A stretch of DNA of 19,537 nucleotides from an uncultured Eubacteriales bacterium (GCA_900547645.1 URHP01000028.1:1-19537); one strand, 5' to 3'; shown: positions 1 to 9,718, counted from the first letter of the stretch. The notes: a model not told the origin generated them from the letters alone. Numbers and translations: made by a program.

Positions 1-82
1 GCTTGTCGCCCTCGTACGCGCCGCCCTCGATCTGATAGGCGGCGGTCGCCACGCCCCACACGAAATCTTTTGCAAAACTCAT
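1..82 (-). CDS. Glycoside hydrolase family 1 (beta-glucosidase type), N-terminal fragment
   Basis: Only the first 27 codons lie in the window; the rest runs off the left edge. The translation begins MSFAKDFVWGVATAAYQIEG. The F-x-W-G-x-A-T-A-A-Y-Q-x-E-G pattern is the N-terminal signature of family 1 glycosidases (beta-glucosidase, 6-phospho-beta-glucosidase), where the Gln binds the glycon sugar. The start is supported by a GGAGGG ribosome binding site at 91-96, eight bases before the ATG. It lies 38 bases downstream of nadE on the same strand with no visible terminator between, so read-through from nadE is possible. Substrate, and whether it acts on phosphorylated sugars, cannot be told from this fragment. 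Confidence 0.85.
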   Translation of the reverse strand, partial: MSFAKDFVWGVATAAYQIEGGAYEGDK

Positions 83-120
83 CGAATATTCCCTCCAAGA
101 TCAATCATTTTAAGCCGTTT

Positions 121-2043
121 TTAAAGGTTTTCCGCCTGTTCCAGCCACAGAGCCGCCGACGCGTCCGACGGCATACGCCAATCGCCGCGCGGCGAAAGGG
201 ACACCGAACCCACCTTTACGCCGTCGGGCACGCAATTGCGCTTGAACTGCTGCGAAAAGAACCGGCGGTAGAAATTCACCAGCCACTTTTTCAGCGTTGC
301 CCTGTCATATTTCCCCGCAAAGGCGCGCTCCGCCAGAAAGAGCGTCTTGGCGGGCGGATCGCCGCGGCGCAGGAAATGATACAGGTAGAAGTCGTGCAGC
401 TCGTACGGACCGATAATATCTTCCGTCTTCTGCGCGATGTTCCCCGCGGCATCTGGCGGGAGCAGCTCCGGAGAAATTTCCGTGGCGAGAATGTCGCTTA
501 AAATCTTCTCCGTCCTGCCCCCCAGCCGCCTGCCTTCGGCACGGACGAGATACTTTACAAGCGTCTTCGGCACAGAGGAATTCACCGCGTACATGCTCAT
601 ATGGTCGCCGTTGTAGGTGCACCAGCCGAGGGCGAGTTCGGAAAGGTCGCCCGTCCCGACGACGAGTCCGCCCGTCTCGTTGGCGGCGTCCATCAGGATC
701 ATGGTGCGGTAGCGCGCCTGCGCGTTCTCATAGGCGGCGTTCAGAACAGCGGGATCATGTCCGATGTCCTTGAAATGCCGCAGCACCGTGTCCGAAATGC
801 GCACCGTGCGCGCCGTCACGCCCATCGCCTTCATGAGGGCGAGGGAGTTCCCCTTCGTCCTGCCCGTGGTGCCGAACCCGGGCATGGTATAGGCGCAGAT
901 GTCCGTGCGGTCCTTTTTCAGCAGATCGAACGCGCGCGCCGTGACAAGGAGTGCGAGCGTGGAATCCAGCCCGCCCGAAATGCCGATGACCGCCGTACGG
1001 GCGTTCGTATGCGCGAGGCGCTTTGCAAGCGCATGCGCCTGCATATTGAGAATGAGCTCGGCACGCTCGTTCCGCGCCCCCTCTTCTGCGGGGACAAAGG
1101 GCATGGGCGAAACGTCCGGCGCGGGCAGTTCCTCTGTCCAGAAATCGGCCTTTGTCCAGAAATAACTCCCCTCCGACCCGCGTTCATAACAGGTTTTGAA
1201 GGTATTCAGCCGCCTGCGCTCGGCAAGCAGGAAGTCCACGTCCAGCTCCGCCTCGCAGACCTCGCCGGAGAAAGGCGCGCTCTCGGCGAGCAGCATGCCG
1301 TTTTCATAGATCATGCTGTTGCCCGCGAATACCATGTCCGAAGTGCTCTCGTCCATGCCCGCGTCGGCATACACATAGGCGCATACGTTTCTGCCCGACT
1401 GGGACGAAAGCAGCGTCTTGCGGTATTCCCGCTTCCCGATCGTCTCATTGCTGGCGGAAAGGTTGACGATGACCGTCGCCCCCCGCTGCGCATGGCGCGT
1501 GGAGGGAGGATCGGCGACCCAGACGTCCTCACAGATCTCGCAGGCGACCGTCAGTTCCTCGAAGCCCTGCGCCGTGAACAGAAAATTGACGGACATGGGC
1601 GCAAAACTGCCGTCGGGGAAGCGGACGTATGCCTCCCCCCCGAATCCGCGGGAAAAGTGCCGTTCCTCGTAAAATTCATTGTAGTTGGGAAGATACGTCT
1701 TGGGAACGATGCCCTCCACTTTCCCGTTTGCAATGCCGGCGGCACAGTTGTACAACTTCCCCTCGCACACGACGGGAAGCCCCACAAAGACGAGCATCTT
1801 CTTGCCGGCGGTCGCCTCTGCGATCTGCAGCAGCGCTTTCAGGCAGCCGTCCGTGAGCGTTTTTTGCAAAAAGAGATCGCCGCAGGTGTACCCGCTCAGG
1901 GAAAGTTCGGGAAAGACCAGAAGCTCCGTTCCCCGCTCCGCCTGCGCGCGGATGACCTCGCAGATGCGCGCGGCGTTATAAGCGGGATCGGCGACTTTCA
2001 GCGCGGGGCTCGCCGCCGCCGCGCGCAGATATCCGTATTTCAT
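121..2043 (-). CDS. nadE: Glutamine-dependent NAD+ synthase
   Basis: This protein of 640 residues makes NAD+ from nicotinic acid adenine dinucleotide, ATP and glutamine in the cytoplasm. Two domains are visible. The N-terminal half is a nitrilase-type glutaminase with a Glu-Lys-Cys triad read as E46 (in [10 protein letters not shown]), K115 (in [14 protein letters not shown]) and C171 (in EICEDVW). The C-terminal half is an N-type ATP pyrophosphatase with the P-loop SGGLDST at 356-362 and the downstream [14 protein letters not shown] block. Length and layout match the long glutamine-using form rather than the short ammonia-using form. Its ATG overlaps the recA stop codon (ATGA), so it is probably translationally coupled to recA. 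The usual clostridial neighbour of recA is not nadE, so this pairing is notable. Identification is firm. Confidence 0.96.
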   Translation of the reverse strand: MKYGYLRAAAASPALKVADPAYNAARICEVIRAQAERGTELLVFPELSLSGYTCGDLFLQKTLTDGCLKALLQIAEATAGKKMLVFVGLPVVCEGKLYNCAAGIANGKVEGIVPKTYLPNYNEFYEERHFSRGFGGEAYVRFPDGSFAPMSVNFLFTAQGFEELTVACEICEDVWVADPPSTRHAQRGATVIVNLSASNETIGKREYRKTLLSSQSGRNVCAYVYADAGMDESTSDMVFAGNSMIYENGMLLAESAPFSGEVCEAELDVDFLLAERRRLNTFKTCYERGSEGSYFWTKADFWTEELPAPDVSPMPFVPAEEGARNERAELILNMQAHALAKRLAHTNARTAVIGISGGLDSTLALLVTARAFDLLKKDRTDICAYTMPGFGTTGRTKGNSLALMKAMGVTARTVRISDTVLRHFKDIGHDPAVLNAAYENAQARYRTMILMDAANETGGLVVGTGDLSELALGWCTYNGDHMSMYAVNSSVPKTLVKYLVRAEGRRLGGRTEKILSDILATEISPELLPPDAAGNIAQKTEDIIGPYELHDFYLYHFLRRGDPPAKTLFLAERAFAGKYDRATLKKWLVNFYRRFFSQQFKRNCVPDGVKVGSVSLSPRGDWRMPSDASAALWLEQAENL

Positions 2044-3068
2044 GCCTTTTCTTCTGCGCCCGCGACCTCTTCGACGGGCGCGCCCTTTGCCGCGGCGCGG
2101 ATCTTCTCCTCGATCTCCTTGGCAAGCTCGGGATTGTCCTTCAGGAACTGACGCATCTTTTCGCGGCCGTTGGCGACCTTCTGGTCGTTATAGCTGAACC
2201 ACGCGCCGCTCTTTTTGATGACGTCGTACTGGATGCCGAGGTCGATCAGGCACCCTTCCTGCGAAATGCCTTCGCCGTACATAATGTCGAACTCCGCCTG
2301 ACGGAAGGGCGGCGCGAGCTTGTTTTTGACCACCTTCGCCCGCGTGCGGTTGCCCGCAGCCCCTTCCGTATCCTTCAGAATATCCGTCTTCCGGACGTCG
2401 ATGCGGATGGAAGCATAGAATTTGAGCGCCTTGCCGCCCGGCGTCACTTCGGGATTGCCGAACATGACGCCCACCTTTTCGCGGAGCTGGTTGATGAACA
2501 CGACGCACGTCTTGCTCTTGTTGACGATGGCGGTCAGCTTGCGCAGCGCCTGCGACATGAGACGCGCCTGCAGACCGACGTGCGAATCCCCCATGTCCCC
2601 TTCGATCTCCGCCTTGGGCGTGAGCGCGGCGACCGAGTCCACGACGATGATATCCACCGCGGAAGAGCGCACGAGCGCATCCACGATGTCGAGCGCCTGT
2701 TCGCCCGTATCGGGCTGCGAGACGTACAGATCGTCGAGATTGACGCCCAGCTTTTTGGCATACACGGGGTCGAGCGCATGCTCGGCGTCCACGAACGCCG
2801 CGATGCCGCCCAGCTTCTGCGCTTCGGCGACCGCGTGCAGCGCAACCGTCGTCTTACCTGAAGATTCGGGACCGTAGATCTCGATCATTCTGCCGCGGGG
2901 GAATCCGCCGATGCCGAGCGCAAGATCCAACGAAAGACACCCCGAAGGGATGACTTCGATGTCGGTATTGCCGGCGCTCTCGCCGAGCTTCATGATCGCG
3001 CCCTTGCCGTACGCCTTTTCGATCTGGGCGAGGACGGCGTCCAACGCCTTGAGTTTTTCTTCGTTCAT
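2040..3068 (-). CDS. recA: RecA recombinase
   Basis: RecA forms ATP-dependent filaments on single-stranded DNA, catalyses strand exchange and triggers LexA self-cleavage. The protein of 342 residues has the Walker A motif GPESSGKT at 66-73, the catalytic-glutamate region FVDAEHALD, the Walker B stretch [10 protein letters not shown] and the DNA-binding loop L2 region [14 protein letters not shown]. The C-terminus is acidic, as usual. An in-frame ATG lies 45 bases upstream (3113), but ATG 3068 is preferred: it has an AAGGAG site at 3075-3080 with six-base spacing, and the protein then begins [21 protein letters not shown], as in other RecAs. It follows cinA after 58 bases, the classic Firmicutes order, and its TGA overlaps the nadE start. 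I saw no convincing LexA box just upstream. Confidence 0.98.
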   Translation of the reverse strand: MNEEKLKALDAVLAQIEKAYGKGAIMKLGESAGNTDIEVIPSGCLSLDLALGIGGFPRGRMIEIYGPESSGKTTVALHAVAEAQKLGGIAAFVDAEHALDPVYAKKLGVNLDDLYVSQPDTGEQALDIVDALVRSSAVDIIVVDSVAALTPKAEIEGDMGDSHVGLQARLMSQALRKLTAIVNKSKTCVVFINQLREKVGVMFGNPEVTPGGKALKFYASIRIDVRKTDILKDTEGAAGNRTRAKVVKNKLAPPFRQAEFDIMYGEGISQEGCLIDLGIQYDVIKKSGAWFSYNDQKVANGREKMRQFLKDNPELAKEIEEKIRAAAKGAPVEEVAGAEEKA

Positions 3069-3126
3069 ACCATTCTCCTTGCATTTTTTACAGTTATCAT
3101 TGAATCGGCGCACAAACGAGACCTTG

Positions 3127-4206
3127 TCAGGAGATCTCTTTCAGCGCGAGGAAGAGCGCGTAATTGATCGCCGTGCGCGTGACCGTCTCTCTCTCGCCCG
3201 CAAGCTGGAAGCGGAACACGCGGACGCGCTCCCTGGTCCCTGCGGCGAGAAAGCACAGCCCAACGGGCTTGTCGGTGCCGTCCGCATCCGGTCCGGCGAT
3301 GCCCGTGGTCGCGATCGCAAGATCGCAGTTGCCCGCCTTCAGAAGCCCCGCCGCCATCTCGTAAGCGGTCTCGTCGGACACGGCGCCCTTGCTCATGAGC
3401 GTGTATTCATTCACGCCCAGCCGCTCGTGCTTCGCCTTGTTGTCGTAAGCGTTGATCCCTTCGAAAAATACGGCGCTCGCGCCGGGGACCTGCACGATCG
3501 CCCGTCCCACGCCGCCCGCCGTAAACGATTCGGCAGTGGACACATGCATCTTATGGAGCTTAAGCGCCGCGACCAGCCGTTCGGCGAGCGTGACGTCCTC
3601 CATCGCGTACACGTAGTCCTTGAGTTCGCTTGCGAGGATGCGGACCACCTCGTCCGCCGTCATCTTGGGCGTTTCCTGGTCGTAAATGACTTCGATCCTC
3701 CCGCAGCCGTATTCGTCCGAGGCATGCAGGGAGAGCTTTCCGCCGCCCGCTTCGTCCGCCTTTTTCATTGCGGCGCGCACCGCTTCGCGCGGGGCGGTAC
3801 AGGTGCGCAGAACGACGCGCGCATACGAACGGCGGCGCCGCCTGTCGATGCGCGGCACGGCTTCGGTGCGGACGATCTCCGCCCCGCGCGCCCCCTCGGG
3901 CAATACGGCGAACAGGCAGTCCTCCGTCTCCAGAAGATACTCTTCGGAAAACGCCTCCTCGCTCGCCGCGCTCACCGCCTCCTTGGCGGAGGACAAAAGC
4001 ACGGGCGCACAGACGAGGAATACGCCGTCGCATTCGGTGGAAAGGCGCAGCAGCGCCGCGGAGACTTTGCTGGGAGCGTCGTAGGCAAGCAGAACGATCT
4101 CGTCCGTCAGCACGCCGCCCGACAAGAGCGCGTCGAACACGGGCGCATAATCGACGCAGGACAGGCTGTTTTTGGTATTGCGAAGGACGATGCCCGCGTA
4201 CTTCAC
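3127..4206 (-). CDS. cinA: CinA-like protein: intact NMN deamidase domain, degenerate N-terminal domain
   Basis: This protein of 359 residues has a well-conserved C-terminal PncC/CinA domain (about 205-359), including TAESFTAGG at 224-232, the [13 protein letters not shown] block, and TGIAGP at 301-306. In this family the domain deamidates nicotinamide mononucleotide to nicotinate mononucleotide. The N-terminal part (about 1-120) sits where CinA normally has a molybdopterin-binding-like domain with ADP-ribose pyrophosphatase activity. The usual GTELL and TGGLGPT..D motifs are absent; the corresponding stretch reads [15 protein letters not shown] middle region (about 125-200) resembles the usual CinA linker fold. 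The start codon is GTG and overlaps the pgsA stop (GTGA), with a GGAGG site at 4214-4218 seven bases before it. Position between pgsA and recA is the standard Firmicutes location. Confidence 0.88.
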   Translation of the reverse strand: MKYAGIVLRNTKNSLSCVDYAPVFDALLSGGVLTDEIVLLAYDAPSKVSAALLRLSTECDGVFLVCAPVLLSSAKEAVSAASEEAFSEEYLLETEDCLFAVLPEGARGAEIVRTEAVPRIDRRRRRSYARVVLRTCTAPREAVRAAMKKADEAGGGKLSLHASDEYGCGRIEVIYDQETPKMTADEVVRILASELKDYVYAMEDVTLAERLVAALKLHKMHVSTAESFTAGGVGRAIVQVPGASAVFFEGINAYDNKAKHERLGVNEYTLMSKGAVSDETAYEMAAGLLKAGNCDLAIATTGIAGPDADGTDKPVGLCFLAAGTRERVRVFRFQLAGERETVTRTAINYALFLALKEIS

Positions 4207-4871
4207 CCCTGCGCCTCCGACGACTGTTTTTCTTCGGCAGAACTTTCTGTATCCTGCGGCTTTTGCTTGGAATCAGCGCTGTCGCGCAGGACGTGCTTGT
4301 TTTTCACGATATAATTGACGCCCGAGACGACCGTCAGAACGGTGCAGATATAGAAGAAGAAAATGCCGACAATGAGAATCACCATGCCCGCAGGGACATA
4401 ATTAAACGCCGTTCCCGCCAAAATCAGCACAATGGATGCGTCCTGGAACGTCGTCTTGATCTTTCCCAGCTTGTCCGCCGCAATCACGAGGTTGCGCTCT
4501 GCGGCGATCATACGGAAACCGCTGACGATGAGTTCTCTGGCGAGGATGACCGCGACGCAGATTCCCGCAACGATGAGTCCCCAACCCTCGAAAAAGCGCA
4601 CTTCAAAGATAATTCCGCGCGTCAGAAGCAGGATAAACGCCGTGGAAACGAGCACCTTGTCCGCAATGGGATCGAGGAACTTTCCGAGATTGGTGACAAG
4701 TCCCCTGCTCCTTGCGATGTGCCCGTCGAGCGCGTCCGTCGATGCCGCCAGCAGGAAAATGATCGCGGCGATGAGGAAATTCCATCCGTTCAGCACGTCC
4801 AGATAGAAAAATACCACAAACACGGGAATCATAAAGATGCGCGTCAGCGTAATTTTATTGGGAAGATTCAT
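4203..4871 (-). CDS. pgsA: CDP-diacylglycerol--glycerol-3-phosphate 3-phosphatidyltransferase
   Basis: PgsA transfers a phosphatidyl group from CDP-diacylglycerol to glycerol 3-phosphate, the committed step to phosphatidylglycerol, in the cytoplasmic membrane. The 222-residue protein carries the complete CDP-alcohol phosphotransferase signature: D46, D49-G50, A53-R54, G63, D67 and D71 with canonical spacing (in STDALDGHIARSRG and GKFLDPIADK). Several hydrophobic segments flank it, with a polar C-terminal tail of about 35 residues rich in Ser, Glu and Gln. The ATG has a strong AAAGGAG site at 4878-4884. Its stop overlaps the GTG of cinA. The 148-base gap to rimO holds no obvious gene or convincing promoter. 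Confidence 0.95.
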   Translation of the reverse strand: MNLPNKITLTRIFMIPVFVVFFYLDVLNGWNFLIAAIIFLLAASTDALDGHIARSRGLVTNLGKFLDPIADKVLVSTAFILLLTRGIIFEVRFFEGWGLIVAGICVAVILARELIVSGFRMIAAERNLVIAADKLGKIKTTFQDASIVLILAGTAFNYVPAGMVILIVGIFFFYICTVLTVVSGVNYIVKNKHVLRDSADSKQKPQDTESSAEEKQSSEAQG

Positions 4872-5019
4872 ATTAGTCTCCTTTGTTTCCGTCGGATGAA
4901 GCGCTCACGTCCCTTGCACCCATCCGTTGCTTGCCATAAAAAGTATTTTCCAATAATGTCTGCAGTCCCGCCACAACGCGTCAGATGACGCTTTGTTCTC
5001 GCGTGCCCGTCATGTTCGG

Positions 5020-6357
5020 TCAGGCTTCGCGCTCAGCGCCGTTTTCATCCGAAATGGGGTCGACGTGTCCGTACAAATCCGCCTCGTCGGCTCGCTCCAC
5101 AAGGACGTCGTAGTATTTCCCCGTCTCCGCTTTGGGCGCGTTGAAATACACTTTGCCGTCCGCGTCGTATGCCTGAAATGCAGTATGCCCGAAAAAACAG
5201 CTTTTTTCGTAATCGATCCCGTCGCACAGCACCCGCACGGTGCTTCCGGCAAAGCGGGAGAGCCGCTCCTTCGAGAGCGCCTCCTGCACGCGGTAGAGCG
5301 CGCGCACCCTGCGCTCTTTGATACGGGCGGGGATCTGTCCCCTGAGCCGATAGGCCGGCGTGCCCTCCTCGCGGGAGTAGGCGAAAAAGCCGCAGTTTTC
5401 AAAGCGCGCTTCCTGCAGAAAGCGCTTCAACGCCTCGTGCTCCTCCTCCGTCTCGGTGGGAAATCCCGCAATGAAGGTGGTGCGCAGAGCGATCTGCGGG
5501 ATCTCGCGGCGGAGCTTTTCAAGCAACGCAAGGTATTCCGCCCGCGTTCCCCGCCGCCCCATGAGCTTCAGGATGCGGTCTTCGCTGTGCTGCAGAGGAA
5601 TATCGAGGTACTTCACGATCTTGGGATTGTCGCGCACCTCGGCGATGAGTGCGTCCGTGACCACTTCCGGATAACAGTATAGCAGACGAATATGACAGAT
5701 ATTGTCAAGTTCAGAAAGTTTTTTCAAAAGTTCGACAAATTGATTTCCGCCCCTGTCCTCGCCGTAGCGCGTGGTATCCTGTGCGACCAGAACGAGCTCC
5801 TGCGTTTCGCCGAGGCTTCCTGCTTCGGCGACAAGCTGCTCCATGGGATAGGAGCGGTACTTGCCGCGGATGCTCGGAATAAGGCAGTACGTGCAGTGGT
5901 TGAAGCACCCGTCCGCGATCTTCAGATACTTGAGATGGGGCGGCGTGGTGATGACGCGCTCCGCCCCTTCGCAGCCCGTGCCGACGGCGTTGACGCGTTC
6001 GCCCGCGTACGCCCGCTCCAGCGCGGGAAACAATTGGGAACAATCGGACACGCCTAAAAACACGTCCCCTTCCGTCAGTGCGGGATAGAGCTCCGCAATA
6101 TACTTTTCGGGAAGGCAGCCCGCAACGACGATCTTTTCCAGCTTTCCCGAACGCAGGGAATTGCCTTCGATGATCGTATCGATCGCCTCCTTGCGGGCGG
6201 CGTTCAAAAAGGCGCAGGTATTGACGATGAGCACCTGCGCCTCGAGGGGATCGTCCGTAATGGGACAGCCGCGGCGGCGCACTTCGCCCAGAAGGCGTTC
6301 CCCGTCCACGCGGTTCTTGTCGCAGCCGAGGGAAATCATGCCGAACACTTTCTGCAT
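5020..6357 (-). CDS. rimO: Ribosomal protein S12 methylthiotransferase (radical SAM)
   Basis: RimO methylthiolates a conserved aspartate of ribosomal protein S12 using S-adenosylmethionine and two iron-sulfur clusters. The 445-residue protein has the three-part MTTase layout. The N-terminal domain supplies C12 (SLGCDKNRVD), C48 (VNTCAF) and C81 (VAGCLPEKY) for the auxiliary cluster. The radical SAM domain supplies C151-x3-C155-x2-C158 (CFNHCTYC). A C-terminal TRAM domain follows from about residue 375. The SLGCxKNxVD opening and the CLIPxIRGxYRS stretch favour RimO over the tRNA enzyme MiaB. The ATG overlaps the ftsK stop by one base (TGATG), so coupling is likely; a GGAG site lies within the end of ftsK. 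Same-strand placement between ftsK and pgsA is common in Clostridia. Confidence 0.94.
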   Translation of the reverse strand: MQKVFGMISLGCDKNRVDGERLLGEVRRRGCPITDDPLEAQVLIVNTCAFLNAARKEAIDTIIEGNSLRSGKLEKIVVAGCLPEKYIAELYPALTEGDVFLGVSDCSQLFPALERAYAGERVNAVGTGCEGAERVITTPPHLKYLKIADGCFNHCTYCLIPSIRGKYRSYPMEQLVAEAGSLGETQELVLVAQDTTRYGEDRGGNQFVELLKKLSELDNICHIRLLYCYPEVVTDALIAEVRDNPKIVKYLDIPLQHSEDRILKLMGRRGTRAEYLALLEKLRREIPQIALRTTFIAGFPTETEEEHEALKRFLQEARFENCGFFAYSREEGTPAYRLRGQIPARIKERRVRALYRVQEALSKERLSRFAGSTVRVLCDGIDYEKSCFFGHTAFQAYDADGKVYFNAPKAETGKYYDVLVERADEADLYGHVDPISDENGAEREA

Positions 6358-9300
6358 CAGTTGAGATCTCCGTATTTGGCTTCGAAATCCTCTTTGGAGA
6401 GCAGCACGGCGCGCGCCTTCGCCTTGCCGTCAAAGGGCGAGATATAGCCCATCAGCTCCATCCATTCGATGATCTTGCCCGCGTGGTTATAGCCCACCGA
6501 GCACTTGCGCTGAATGAGGGAAATGGACGCCTGTCCGAGGTTGACGACAATGCCGAGCGCCTTGATATACTGCGGATCGACCGCGCCGTCGTCGGCGTCG
6601 CCGCCGCCACCGGAGACGCCCGCGTCCCCCTCCGTCTTGTTGATGAAATCGGCGACGGAGGAATCGAAATACGCTTCGTTGTGCGTCTTGACGTCCTGCA
6701 CGACCGCCTGCATCTCCTTGGAGCTGACGAACGCGCCCTGCACGCGCAGGCTGTTGAACATGCCGCCCGTACGGAAGAGCATATCGCCGTTGCCGAGGAG
6801 CTTCTGCGCGCCCGATTCGTCGAGGATGGTGCGCGAATCGACGTCCGAAATGACGCGCAGCGCCATACGCGTGGGCAGATTGCCCTTGATCACGCCCGTG
6901 ATGACGTCCACGGACGGGCGCTGCGTGGCAAGCACAAGGTGGATGCCCGCGGCGCGCGACTTCTGCGTGAGCCGCTGGATGCGCTCTTCGATGTCCTTCT
7001 TGGCGACGGACATGAGGTCCGCAAGCTCGTCCACGACAATGACGATCTTGGGCAGCTTTTCCTCGTCCTCGGTGAGCGCATTGTTGTATTCGTCGATATT
7101 GCGCACGTTGACGCCGCCGCGCGTCTTCTTTTCGAACAGCGTATAGCGGCGCTCCATCTCCTTGATCGCCCAATTGAACGCGGCGACCGCCTTCTGCGCA
7201 TCCGAAATGATCTCGTTGATCATGAGGTGCGGCAGCCCGTCGAAAACGATGAACTCCGTCTTCTTCGGATCGATCAGGATGAGCCGCAGCTCCTCGGGCG
7301 AGTACTTGCAGATCAGGCTGATGAGCATGGAATCGAGGCAGACGGATTTACCGGAGTTGGTGGAACCTGCAACGAGCACGTGCGTCATTTTGACGATATT
7401 GCCGCACACGTTGCGCCCTTCGACGTCCTGCCCGATGGCGAACATCAGGGAACCGGGCTTGGAGTGAACGTATTCGTCCGACTGCATGACCGATTTCAGC
7501 CCCACCGTCGAACGCACCGAATTGGGCACTTCGATGGAGATGGCGCCCATCTCCGAATTGGAGTAGATATTGACGCCGTCGCGCGTATGCAGACGCATGG
7601 CGATCTCCGCGTCACGCTTGATGACCTGCGAGACGGCAATGTTCCTCGGAATGTCGATGTCGTAACGGGTGACGGTCGCGCCGACGGTCACGCGGATGAC
7701 CTCCGCATCGACGCGGAATCCCGCGAGCGTATCCACGATGACGGCGGAATTCTGCTCGATCTCCTCCTGCGAGACGCCCGACGTGTTGGGATATTCGACC
7801 AGATCGTTCAGATCGGGATAGACGTAGGGCTTGTACACGTGCTTTTCGGGAACGGGCGCTTCTTCAGCGGGAATGGGCGCCGCGGGTTCGGAGGTACGCA
7901 GGGAGCGCTCCGCGCGCATGCCGGCGCCGCGCTCTCCCCTCTCCCGCACGGGAAGGGGCGACATGCCGTCGTCCCGACGGAAGTCTGCCACGTCCTCCTC
8001 GTCGTCCTGGTCGCCGTCAAAGAGGTCTGCGGCGGAATCACGTACGGGCGACTCGAACACGCGGCTGCCCGCGGGAAGCTCGTCGTCATAACGGGAAAAA
8101 CGCTCCTGCCTGTCCGCAGGCGGCGGAACGTCCTCCACACGGGTACGCTCCTCCACGGGCTGCGAAAAGAGATTGCGGAACTCGCTCTCACGCGAACGGG
8201 AAAGATCTGCCGCCGTCTCCGATCGTTCCGCAGGCGCTTCGTACGTCGGGCGCACGGGTTCGGCGGGCTGTTCATACGTCGGACGCGCGGGCTCAACGGG
8301 TTTTTCATACGTCGGACGCGCAGGCTCGGCGGGCTGTTCATACGTCGGGCGCGCGGGTTCGGCGGGCTGTTCATACGTCGGACGCGCGGGCTCAACGGGC
8401 GCTTCGTATGTCGGACGCGCGGACTCAACGGGCGCTTCGTATGTCGGACGCGCGGGCTCGACGGGCTGTTCATACGTCGGGCGCGCGGGAATTTCATAGT
8501 CGTCCACCGTCGGCTGTGAGGAGAACGCCGTTTCGGATGCATCCCCCGCCGCAACGTCGTTGGCGTAAAAATCGTGATCGCGGATGGCGGGCTCCGAAGG
8601 CGCGCGGTAAGAAGGCGACTGCGGATAATTGAAATCGTCATCAGAGATCACGGACGGCGCGGGACGCACCTGCGTCACCTGGCGGGGCATTGCAGGGCGC
8701 GTATCGGAAGTCTCCGCCGTATAGCGTTCGGTATAGCTCATGCCGGACGTCTGCGCGGGCTCCGCCTGCGGCGCACGCGCGGAAGGCTGTGCGGCACCCG
8801 CTTCCACAGGTCCCACGCTGGAACGGCGGGGATAGGTGTTGAAACGGGAATCGCGGTCGAAAATGAGGTTATTTTTGTAGCTGCTCGCAGGATCTCCCTG
8901 AAAGAGCATGGCACGCGCTTCGTCGAGAGAGCTCTTGCGGACGGGCTGCGCGGTAACGGGCGGTGCGGGAGCCGTCTGCACGGGCGCAGACGGATAGACG
9001 GGCGCGGAAGAAGGCGCATCCGCAGGCGCGGCGGAAGGAACGGTCTCGCGGTCGAAAGCGGCGCTGCGCTCGGGTTCGGGAAGGTCGCCGAACGTCACGG
9101 GCTGCTTTTCTTCCGCGGGCTTTTCCTTGCGCATCCTTGCGGAAGGAAGCAGCACGGCGCGCAGCGGCGTTGCGATGAGGATGAACCAGAGCGCGAGCAG
9201 GACGAGCAGCGCATAGAGGATATACGCCCCCACCGCGGACAGCGCGGTGCGCACGGGATAGGCGATGAGCCCGAATAAAATGCCGCCGCCCGTCCCTTGG

Positions 9301-9701
9301 GCAATGCTCTCGCCTGCGGCAGACCAGCAGCCCGCCAGATAACTGCCGTATCCTTCGCCGAAGAAGCGCTCGGAAGTCGCCGTATGCACGATGAAGAAGA
9401 CGACGGCAAGCAGCAGATACACCCGCACGATCCAGCGCGCGGGGACAAACTTTTTGCCGAAGACCATGACGGCGGACGCATACATGGCAAGCAAAAGCAG
9501 GGGATAGACGAAGTAACCCGTCAGCCCCACAAAAAATGCCGTGATCGCAAGTCCGATCTCGCCGAAGACGTATCGCCCCGTAACGGCAATAAAAAAGATG
9601 ACCGCGCTGAATAAGAGCAGCGTCATTCCCACCGTCTCTTTGGTAAAAAGCGATCCCTTATTTTTATTCTGTTGTTCCTCTCCGCGTCCAACGCCGTTCA
9701 A
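6357..9701 (-). CDS. ftsK: FtsK/SpoIIIE-family DNA translocase with long repeat-bearing linker
   Basis: This membrane-anchored ATPase pumps double-stranded DNA during division and/or into the forespore. With the TTG start proposed here it has 1114 residues, far longer than B. subtilis SpoIIIE (about 790). About five hydrophobic segments lie at 24-42, 49-76, 90-108, 139-151 and 154-178. A Pro/Glu/Arg-rich linker of about 440 residues follows, with eight tandem 11-residue repeats at 405-492. The motor has Walker A GSTNSGKS at 779-786 and Walker B VIVVDE near 887-892. A winged-helix gamma domain (about 1041-1113; QRKCSVGYNHAGKIIEWM) is the part that recognises orienting DNA sequences in relatives. 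ATGs at 9767 and 9755 lie inside the promoter, upstream of the likely transcript start. TTG 9701 has GGAGG at 9708-9712, six bases away. Confidence 0.93.
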   Translation of the reverse strand: MNGVGRGEEQQNKNKGSLFTKETVGMTLLLFSAVIFFIAVTGRYVFGEIGLAITAFFVGLTGYFVYPLLLLAMYASAVMVFGKKFVPARWIVRVYLLLAVVFFIVHTATSERFFGEGYGSYLAGCWSAAGESIAQGTGGGILFGLIAYPVRTALSAVGAYILYALLVLLALWFILIATPLRAVLLPSARMRKEKPAEEKQPVTFGDLPEPERSAAFDRETVPSAAPADAPSSAPVYPSAPVQTAPAPPVTAQPVRKSSLDEARAMLFQGDPASSYKNNLIFDRDSRFNTYPRRSSVGPVEAGAAQPSARAPQAEPAQTSGMSYTERYTAETSDTRPAMPRQVTQVRPAPSVISDDDFNYPQSPSYRAPSEPAIRDHDFYANDVAAGDASETAFSSQPTVDDYEIPARPTYEQPVEPARPTYEAPVESARPTYEAPVEPARPTYEQPAEPARPTYEQPAEPARPTYEKPVEPARPTYEQPAEPVRPTYEAPAERSETAADLSRSRESEFRNLFSQPVEERTRVEDVPPPADRQERFSRYDDELPAGSRVFESPVRDSAADLFDGDQDDEEDVADFRRDDGMSPLPVRERGERGAGMRAERSLRTSEPAAPIPAEEAPVPEKHVYKPYVYPDLNDLVEYPNTSGVSQEEIEQNSAVIVDTLAGFRVDAEVIRVTVGATVTRYDIDIPRNIAVSQVIKRDAEIAMRLHTRDGVNIYSNSEMGAISIEVPNSVRSTVGLKSVMQSDEYVHSKPGSLMFAIGQDVEGRNVCGNIVKMTHVLVAGSTNSGKSVCLDSMLISLICKYSPEELRLILIDPKKTEFIVFDGLPHLMINEIISDAQKAVAAFNWAIKEMERRYTLFEKKTRGGVNVRNIDEYNNALTEDEEKLPKIVIVVDELADLMSVAKKDIEERIQRLTQKSRAAGIHLVLATQRPSVDVITGVIKGNLPTRMALRVISDVDSRTILDESGAQKLLGNGDMLFRTGGMFNSLRVQGAFVSSKEMQAVVQDVKTHNEAYFDSSVADFINKTEGDAGVSGGGGDADDGAVDPQYIKALGIVVNLGQASISLIQRKCSVGYNHAGKIIEWMELMGYISPFDGKAKARAVLLSKEDFEAKYGDLN
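8226..8489 (-). repeat. Eight tandem 33-bp in-frame repeats in the ftsK linker
   Basis: Eight consecutive 33-base units encode 11-residue repeats of the form P-A-R-P-T-Y-E-(Q/A/K)-P-(V/A)-E. The R-P-T-Y-E core is invariant in all eight copies; variation falls at the residue after E, at V/A, and at the first two positions (SA, PV). The DNA units are nearly identical but differ at synonymous sites. The array keeps the reading frame exactly, and it lies wholly in the disordered linker between the membrane domain and the motor. Confidence 0.97.
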
Positions 9702-9718
9702 GCCGAACCTCCGTACCC

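Noticed and set aside
4978..4991. Inverted repeat GCGTCA-GA-TGACGC as a rimO terminator
   Set aside because: The stem is only six bases with a two-base loop and no T-tract, so it is not a convincing terminator.
4872..5019. Small genes or RNA in the rimO-pgsA gap
   Set aside because: Only ten-codon frames without good ribosome binding sites and no tRNA-like fold were seen.
8226..8489. Possible CRISPR array
   Set aside because: The 33-bp units are contiguous without spacers and keep the ftsK frame, so they are protein-coding tandem repeats.
6483..8519. Long plus-strand reading frame (678 codons) opposite ftsK
   Set aside because: It is the antisense shadow of a confidently identified gene; the composition is Arg/His/Asp-rich with no recognisable domain and no ribosome binding site. 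GC-rich coding DNA often leaves such frames open.
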